Shown: piece by piece, positions 6,911 to 12,052 of the stretch
How positions within the stretch are numbered: position 1 is the stretch's first letter
Layout of the letters: each line of letters begins with the position of its first letter
Source: a bacterium
Lineage (GTDB): Bacteria > Bacillota > Clostridia > Oscillospirales > Acutalibacteraceae
DNA length: 12,052 nt
Direction: 5' to 3'
Assembly (NCBI GenBank): GCA_020627425.1
Contig: JAHKXX010000320.1
Coordinates: 1 to 12,052, forward strand
The notes under the pieces: generated by a model
Databases searched by the model: none
Seen by the model: the letters and a program-made list of their open reading frames with translations, nothing else
What the model was told of the DNA's origin: nothing
Program-made: the position numbers and the translations under genes

Positions 6911-6933
6911 AGGAAAAAAGGAGGCGCACGGGT

Positions 6934-8460
6934 ATGAGCGACGAGCTTGAACAAAAAAGACAGGAAAAAATTGCAAATTTTAAAGTAACCTTTGACGATG
7001 ATATATACGACCCTGCCGATATTTCCGAGCAGAAGGAAATAAGCAGCAGCTCGGAAACCAATATTACAGAAGAGGATATATCAAGTGACTCTTCACAGCA
7101 GGAAAACGATGTGGAGTTTATAATGGATATAAGCCGTGAAAATGACGACTACGACGATATTTCAAGCGGGAATGCCTCTAACGTGATAGAAAGCTTTGCG
7201 GATACTCCGTCTGAGACGGATGTAGACAAGGCTACTCTGAGAAAGGCACAAAAAGCGGACAAAAAACGCAAAAAGAAAAAAGCAAAGAAAAACCGTATTC
7301 TCTTCCGTGTTGTGTGGATCGTTATGATAGCTCTCGTCGGTATCGTTTTCGGACAGTATATAATGGTCGGCGTCAACGACCTTCTGGCTGTCGGCAGAGA
7401 AAAAGAAAACAGCGTCAGCGTTACAATACCAAAGGACGCGTCTCTTGATACGGTCACCGATATTCTTGTAAAAAACAAGGTAATAAATAACCCGGGCTTC
7501 TTTAAGCTCTATGCGACGCTTACAAGATCCACTACGGGCTTTACTCAGGGTACCTTTGACGTTGAAACAAACAAGGACTATCAGGCTCTTATCAATTACC
7601 TGCAATCCAACTTTAACCGTACTGACGTTGTAACGCTTCGCTTTACCGAGGGTATGACGGTACAGGAATATGCCGAAAAGCTGGACACCGGTAAGGTCTG
7701 CGACAAGGACGACTTCCTGAAGCTTTGCAATTCCAATGAATTTGATAAGGACTATGAGTTCATAGGGGATATAAAGAACCAGGATAAACGCTACTATAAG
7801 CTTGAGGGCTATCTGTTCCCGGATACCTACGATTTCTTTGTAGGAGAGGATACGGACTCCGTTATAAGAAAGTTCCTCGCAAACTACAGAAGAAAGATCT
7901 ACCTTACCAAGTCCAGAGCGGACGGCTTTGATAAGAAGGTAACAATAGAGGAACGAGCAAAGAAGATAGGTCTTACAATGGAGGAGGCAATAAACCTTGC
8001 CTCTCTGATACAGGCAGAGGCTGCAAATACTGAGGATATGTATGTTATCTCGTCAATACTGCATAACCGTCTTGACACTCTTGAAAACGGCGGCAGAAAC
8101 TCCGACGGCGAGGCCGGACTCGGCTATCTTCAGCTTGACTCCACGGTGTACTACCCCTATCCGTCTGAGCAGGATATTCCGATAAATATCCGCAGTACAT
8201 ATGTCAGCAACTACAGTACATATAAATACGAGGGTCTGCCCGCAGGTCCTATCTGTAACCCCGGACTCGAGGCTATACTGGCAGCCGTCAACCCCGACAA
8301 GACTGACTACTACTACTTCTGTCACAAGGCTGCTACCGCAGACGAGCCTGCTGTCGCTTACTACGCAAGAACCAACAGCGAGCATCTTGCAAATCAGGAA
8401 GAGGCAGGACTGTTTGATGATAATAATGAAGACAGTCAGGACGAGGAAAACAATGAATAA
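6934..8460 (+). CDS. mltG: Endolytic murein transglycosylase MltG (YceG-like)
   Basis: The 508-residue protein is MltG-like; such enzymes cut nascent glycan strands at the outer face of the membrane and set peptidoglycan chain length. Parts in order: an acidic, Ser-rich cytoplasmic region (1-100); a Lys/Arg cluster (103-121); a single membrane helix (about 122-146); a LysM-like segment (VTIPKDASLDTVTDILVKNK, about 163-182); and the YceG catalytic domain. The catalytic Glu is Glu362 in SLIQAEAAN, followed by the LHNRL and LQLDSTVYYPYP strands and GLPAGPICNPGLEAI. The roughly 120-residue cytoplasmic extension is absent from E. coli MltG but common in Firmicutes. The start has AGGAGG at 6919-6924, 9 nt upstream. 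It is the last gene before the terminator at 8495. Confidence 0.94.
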   Translation: MSDELEQKRQEKIANFKVTFDDDIYDPADISEQKEISSSSETNITEEDISSDSSQQENDVEFIMDISRENDDYDDISSGNASNVIESFADTPSETDVDKATLRKAQKADKKRKKKKAKKNRILFRVVWIVMIALVGIVFGQYIMVGVNDLLAVGREKENSVSVTIPKDASLDTVTDILVKNKVINNPGFFKLYATLTRSTTGFTQGTFDVETNKDYQALINYLQSNFNRTDVVTLRFTEGMTVQEYAEKLDTGKVCDKDDFLKLCNSNEFDKDYEFIGDIKNQDKRYYKLEGYLFPDTYDFFVGEDTDSVIRKFLANYRRKIYLTKSRADGFDKKVTIEERAKKIGLTMEEAINLASLIQAEAANTEDMYVISSILHNRLDTLENGGRNSDGEAGLGYLQLDSTVYYPYPSEQDIPINIRSTYVSNYSTYKYEGLPAGPICNPGLEAILAAVNPDKTDYYYFCHKAATADEPAVAYYARTNSEHLANQEEAGLFDDNNEDSQDEENNE

Positions 8461-8494
8461 GACCGTGAATTAGTTTTGAAAAAAACTTCACTCA

Positions 8495-8537
8495 GACGCC
8501 CTGTGTCCCGAAAAATGGACACACGGGGCGTCTTTTT
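8495..8537 (+). terminator. Intrinsic terminator of the mltG operon
   Basis: GACGCCC and TGTGTCC (8495-8508) pair with GGACACA (8517-8523) and GGGCGTC (8526-8532). This is a 14-bp stem with a two-base CG bulge and an 8-nt loop, followed at once by TTTTT (8533-8537). It lies 35 nt after the mltG stop and separates that operon from the next gene. Confidence 0.92.
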
Positions 8538-8580
8538 GTATGAATTTTAATTTGATTTGTAAAATCTTTATTAATCTTGC

Positions 8581-8598
8581 TATAAAAAATTTTTTATA
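8581..8598. promoter_or_regulatory. Perfect 18-bp AT-only palindrome next to the -35 box
   Basis: TATAAAAAA is followed directly by its reverse complement TTTTTTATA. The palindrome ends two bases before the -35 box at 8601, the position of an UP element, so raised promoter strength through the RNA polymerase alpha subunit is the simplest reading. A regulator operator is an alternative. The surrounding 8538-8600 is AT-rich and holds no gene. Confidence 0.5.
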
Positions 8599-8600
8599 TA

Positions 8601-8629
8601 TTGAAAATTATCGTTTAATTTGTTATAAT
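8601..8629 (+). promoter_or_regulatory. Sigma70-type promoter of the GGDEF gene
   Basis: TTGAAA (8601-8606), 17 bp, then a perfect TATAAT (8624-8629). The start would fall near 8636, so the ATG at 8628 would lie upstream of the transcript and cannot be used. This fixes the start codon at ATG 8652, with a leader of only about 16 nt. Confidence 0.85.
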
Positions 8630-8651
8630 GACCTTGTTGGGGGTATATAAT

Positions 8652-11600
8652 ATGGAATCTTTTTCTCAGCTTTATACAAGAAAGATCGCTGATTCGATCA
8701 TTCGCGGTCTGGAACAAAATCACAGCAATATTCTTTTTGTTAAGCATTACAATACACTTAACGTACCTATAGACGATATAGAGCATGTTGTTGAGAAAAG
8801 CAACAGCGACATAGAGCTTATGTACCACGAATTCTCCGCCAGCCGTATACAGGAGGCATACGAGCCGTTCCTCGGCTGGATTAAGCAGCTTTATTTTAAG
8901 TATTATAAGGATGTACCTGTTGATGATTTTTTAGAGGAGGCGGGAGTATATTACCTTGACCGCTCTACTCTGAAATCCTATATACTTACCGGAAGCTGTG
9001 AGCGTGAGGAGAAAATAATGGTAATAGAGGTGGAGTACGAGCGCCGCCAGATGGCTGAGTCGCTTGCGTCCCTTTTTGCCTATATATCAAAGCAGCATAC
9101 GCTGCTCCTTGTGCTAAACAGACTGCACCTTGCAGAAAATTCAACCCTGCATTTTCTGTGTGAGTTTATACAGAAAAAATACGAGAAGATCTCTTTGCTT
9201 GCAAACTATAACGAGGCTTATGCGACGCCGTCCTATACAGCCGAGAAATGGACTGCTCTTGTATACAAGATAGAAGAGCTTAACTATATGCTCGACTGGA
9301 ATATGCAGGATCCACAGGCAGACGTGAATATAGTCGAAAGCTTTGAGCCCAGACCCGAGGAACTGGAAAATTATCTCGATACCATCAACAATATGATACT
9401 TACCCTTGCTATAAAGCAGGCGCTTTATTATCTCAGGGTAATATATAACAAAATAATAATTGACAAGTATAATATCAGCGCAAAAAATCAGGCAAGGTTC
9501 TATGTGCTGTATGCGACTGCCGCACTCTATGACAGAAATATAAATACTGCTCTTATGATGTGTGACAAGCTGAAAAATGTCAACAATAAACATCCGAATA
9601 TAAGGACCGCATACCGCTATCACTATCTGCTGACTATGTGCGAGGTTTACGGAGGTCAGCCCTCGCTTGCGAAAAAGAACGCGGAAAAATGCAAAAAGAT
9701 AGCTATGCGAAGCCGCTCGGAGGCGTTTATGTTCAGCTCCGAGATGCTCGAATTCTTCTGCAAGCTTGACGGCTTTGACAGCTTCTATCGCTGGGACAGA
9801 AATATAGATGACGGACAACTGAATGGTTTTTACGAAAAGGCCATGAAGTTCAAGGCTTATAACCATTTAGCCCATGTGCTGTTCTTCGGCGTAGGAAACG
9901 TCAGGGAGAGCTTTATAGGCGACCCGCAGAAGTGCGAAAATCAGGGAAGCTTCAGGAGAGGTATGGAGCTTGCAAAAATGCTCAAAAACGACAGGCTTAT
10001 AATAGATGCCTGGAGAAAGAACGTATTTCTGGCACAGGGATACGGCTGTTATTCCTATGTTGACTATTACTATAAAAAGTGTCTCGAGATAATCGAGAAG
10101 GAGGACGACAAAGCTGAGGAGGCAGGCATATACAACGGTCTCGGCTTTAACCGTATTGTCAGCGAGCAGTTTACTATTGCCAACGACTACTTCAACAAGG
10201 CTCTGGAGCTTTTCCACAAACAAAAAAGCACCTATTACGTTGCGGAAACACTTTATAATATGGCTACAAACGCTATCCTTGCCGGAAGCTTCGAGACGGC
10301 ATACAACTACCTGCTGTACAGCCTGAAGCTGCTCAACTCCGTCAAGATGCACCGTATGAAGATATGCAATATTTCAAAGGTCTACGGTATGATAGTTTAC
10401 TGCAGCTATAAAATGGGTATAGATTATAACGCTCATTTTTACCTTAATAAAATGGAGCGCGTGCTGTCTCATATACTCCACCCGGATGGCGAGCCGGAGT
10501 ATTTCCTGTGGGATGACGATATGTTCTTCTACTACTTTGCGAGCGGTCTGCTTGAGAAGTCAAACAATATAGAAAAGGCACAGGAGTATTTTGATAAGGC
10601 AAAATTTCATATGTTCCGCTCAGAAGGACTGCTGTTCTTTGTTTATGCGATGTTTGCAGACGAGCAGGCGGATCTGTATATCAGACAGGGCAGACAGAAG
10701 GATGCAGAGGAAATACTTGATAACTGCATAGAGTTCTGTAACAAAAACGGCTATAAGCACAAAGAGGAAATGCTTTTTGCAAAGCTGCACAACAGATCTC
10801 TCATACAGAAGCATATCTCGCTTCCGCTGACAAGCGTTGATAAATACCACCTTGATGAGCTTGTACAGATCTCCGAGATGGAGATGATGCTTGCCGACAG
10901 AACAAAGGGTATAGATTTTCTTGTTAACTGGCAGGAGCTGCTCAATAAGGAAAATATGACTCAGGACGATATTATAGAGGATTCTATGGTTATGCTTCAG
11001 AATAACTATAGTATTGATACCATAATATATGTTGAAATGAAGGAAGGCGTGCCGGTGCTCCGTTATAACGGAGGAGATATAGCTCTCACAGAGGAACAGC
11101 TGTCAGTGCTTGCGGACTATTTCAGCAGCCACAAAAAGGATTTTGCCTGCTCACGCTTTGACAGGGAATTCTATGAGTATCCGGCTATTACGTCTCTGTA
11201 CGGAATAAACAACATTCTGTCTATAGCCTGTGTGCCTATATATTCCGGTGACAAGCTGCAAAGCTTCCTTATGGCGTGTACCGAGCTTCACGATAATATG
11301 ACCGGAAACATAGTGTTCCTTGACAGAAGCGATCTTACGATATTTAAGTTTGCCCTTCGTCAGATGATGGACACACTCTATAGGATAAGCACAAGAAACG
11401 AGATAAAGCTCATAAACAAAAAACTGCAGCAGAGCGCTGTAACAGATTTGCTTACGGGGCTGCTAAACAGACAGGGCTTTACAAAGAAGCTTGAGGATCA
11501 TTCCGAAATGGTAAGACGCGGTGAAAAGCCCGATGTACCGTTTACTGTGCTGTATATCGACCTTGACAACTTTAAATACTGTAACGATACATACGGACAT

Positions 11601-11987
11601 GACGTAGGAGATGCGGTGCTTATAGCCTTTTCGCGGCTGTTCGAGGAGGTCGCCGGGGATAAGGGCTATATATCCCGTTACGGCGGCGACGAATACGTTA
11701 TAGTAATGCCGGATCACGGGCTTGACGACGGTATAGCCGTAGCAAAGGCAATATATGCCGGAATCGACAGAGACAACAGCTTTATAGACGTTATCAAAAG
11801 GACGGTAAAGGGCGATGTCACGGTTCCCGAAAACCACAGACTGTCCTGCTCTATCGGTATTGCGTCAGGCAAGTCATACAATGAAAAAGAGATGAATATA
11901 GCCCTCAAGCACGCCGATACAAGGCTGTATGATGTAAAGAAGAGCGATAAATCCAATTACAGCGTCTGGAGAGATGACGCCGAATAA
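8652..11987 (+). CDS. Cytoplasmic diguanylate cyclase with NTPase-like head, TPR, GAF-like and GGDEF domains
   Basis: The 1111-residue protein (from ATG 8652) has no signal peptide or membrane helix. The C-terminal GGDEF domain (about 925-1105) looks active: DLLTGLLNR from 932, the metal site DLDNFKYCNDTYGHDVGD from 970, the GGDEY signature at 1011-1015, then SCSIGIA and ADTRLYDVKK. No RxxD inhibitory site precedes GGDEY at the usual five-residue spacing. Before it lie a GAF-like sensor domain (about 755-905) and a linker helix (about 905-931). A long helical TPR-type region spans about 240-740, clearest around GLGFNRIVSEQFTIANDYFN. The first 230 residues resemble the lid and Walker-B part of AAA_16/STAND ATPases (LLLVLNRLHLAENS near 151), but no Walker-A P-loop is visible. 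The likely role is cyclic-di-GMP synthesis in response to a cytoplasmic ligand or partner. A GGGGGT (8639-8644) serves as a weak ribosome site. Confidence 0.9.
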   Translation: MESFSQLYTRKIADSIIRGLEQNHSNILFVKHYNTLNVPIDDIEHVVEKSNSDIELMYHEFSASRIQEAYEPFLGWIKQLYFKYYKDVPVDDFLEEAGVYYLDRSTLKSYILTGSCEREEKIMVIEVEYERRQMAESLASLFAYISKQHTLLLVLNRLHLAENSTLHFLCEFIQKKYEKISLLANYNEAYATPSYTAEKWTALVYKIEELNYMLDWNMQDPQADVNIVESFEPRPEELENYLDTINNMILTLAIKQALYYLRVIYNKIIIDKYNISAKNQARFYVLYATAALYDRNINTALMMCDKLKNVNNKHPNIRTAYRYHYLLTMCEVYGGQPSLAKKNAEKCKKIAMRSRSEAFMFSSEMLEFFCKLDGFDSFYRWDRNIDDGQLNGFYEKAMKFKAYNHLAHVLFFGVGNVRESFIGDPQKCENQGSFRRGMELAKMLKNDRLIIDAWRKNVFLAQGYGCYSYVDYYYKKCLEIIEKEDDKAEEAGIYNGLGFNRIVSEQFTIANDYFNKALELFHKQKSTYYVAETLYNMATNAILAGSFETAYNYLLYSLKLLNSVKMHRMKICNISKVYGMIVYCSYKMGIDYNAHFYLNKMERVLSHILHPDGEPEYFLWDDDMFFYYFASGLLEKSNNIEKAQEYFDKAKFHMFRSEGLLFFVYAMFADEQADLYIRQGRQKDAEEILDNCIEFCNKNGYKHKEEMLFAKLHNRSLIQKHISLPLTSVDKYHLDELVQISEMEMMLADRTKGIDFLVNWQELLNKENMTQDDIIEDSMVMLQNNYSIDTIIYVEMKEGVPVLRYNGGDIALTEEQLSVLADYFSSHKKDFACSRFDREFYEYPAITSLYGINNILSIACVPIYSGDKLQSFLMACTELHDNMTGNIVFLDRSDLTIFKFALRQMMDTLYRISTRNEIKLINKKLQQSAVTDLLTGLLNRQGFTKKLEDHSEMVRRGEKPDVPFTVLYIDLDNFKYCNDTYGHDVGDAVLIAFSRLFEEVAGDKGYISRYGGDEYVIVMPDHGLDDGIAVAKAIYAGIDRDNSFIDVIKRTVKGDVTVPENHRLSCSIGIASGKSYNEKEMNIALKHADTRLYDVKKSDKSNYSVWRDDAE

Positions 11988-12042
11988 GGAACTTTTCATT
12001 AATGAATCTTAAAATTTATTTCTTCACAGTTCCTAAGCTATT

Positions 12043-12052
12043 AAAGGAGGAA
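12043..12052 (+). promoter_or_regulatory. Strong ribosome-binding site of a gene beyond the right edge
   Basis: AAAGGAGGAA ends the window and matches the anti-Shine-Dalgarno almost perfectly. A start codon is expected within about ten bases outside. The 55 bp between the GGDEF stop and this site hold no good promoter or terminator, so the next gene may be co-transcribed with the cyclase. Confidence 0.65.

Noticed and set aside
8628..8651. Upstream ATG that would lengthen the GGDEF protein by eight residues
   Set aside because: This ATG overlaps the -10 box at 8624-8629 and would not be in the transcript. The ATG at 8652 follows a usable, if weak, ribosome site.
9141..9866. 241-codon minus-strand frame inside the GGDEF gene
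   Set aside because: It is antisense to a long gene with well-supported domains. Composition is shadow-like and there is no start signal.
11987..12034. AGGAAC...GTTCCT pair after the GGDEF gene as a terminator
   Set aside because: Only six base pairs enclose a 36-nt AT-rich loop, with no T-run after the second arm. It is not convincing as a terminator.

Overview
The window looks like a chromosomal piece of a low-to-mid-GC Gram-positive gut-type clostridium, most probably Oscillospiraceae/Ruminococcaceae (Ruminococcus or [Eubacterium] siraeum-like). This is an inference from protein style (C5a-peptidase-like S8 protease, MltG with a long acidic cytoplasmic tail, a soluble TPR-GAF-GGDEF protein), heavy use of ATA/AGA/GGA codons, strong AGGAGG-type ribosome sites and sigma70-type promoters. 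All five solid genes downstream of position 1190 and the DUF218 gene before them lie on the + strand.

Layout: (1) 1-305 is a repeat block: the start of a central spacer unit on the minus strand and a structured repeat copy (A) on the plus strand. (2) 355-1119 encodes a membrane-anchored DUF218 (YdcF/SanA/ElyC-type) protein and 1190-5272 a very large membrane-tethered subtilisin-like protease. They appear to be co-transcribed from a near-consensus promoter whose -35 box is the outer end of repeat A. (3) 5244-5712 is a second repeat block: an inverted copy B (overlapping the last codons of the protease), the central spacer again, and a third copy C. (4) 5790-8460 is a tight three-gene operon: DJ-1/PfpI-family protein, 5-formyltetrahydrofolate cyclo-ligase, and the septal/elongation cell-wall transglycosylase MltG. 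It appears to start from a promoter whose -35 is again the outer end of repeat C, and it ends at a strong intrinsic terminator (8495-8537). (5) 8652-11987 is a separately transcribed 1111-residue cytoplasmic diguanylate cyclase with a degenerate NTPase-like head, TPR-type helices, a GAF-like domain and a GGDEF domain. A strong ribosome-binding site at the right edge announces another gene just outside the window.

The most unusual content is the repeat system. Three copies (A +, B -, C +) of a roughly 160-190 bp element keep the same three stem structures even where the arm sequences differ completely, which is covariation expected of a structured RNA or of a DNA hairpin element. A and B lie in two larger blocks that are imperfect inverted repeats of each other (about 300 bp each inside the window, including a 40-bp perfect match) and bracket the DUF218-protease gene pair. 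The conserved outer end of the element is a TTGACA/TTGACG box, and in both copies that point at a downstream gene a -10-like box follows exactly 17 bp later. The element may therefore be a dispersed, structured, promoter-carrying repeat that also wrote the last residues of the protease. I do not recognise it as a named family.
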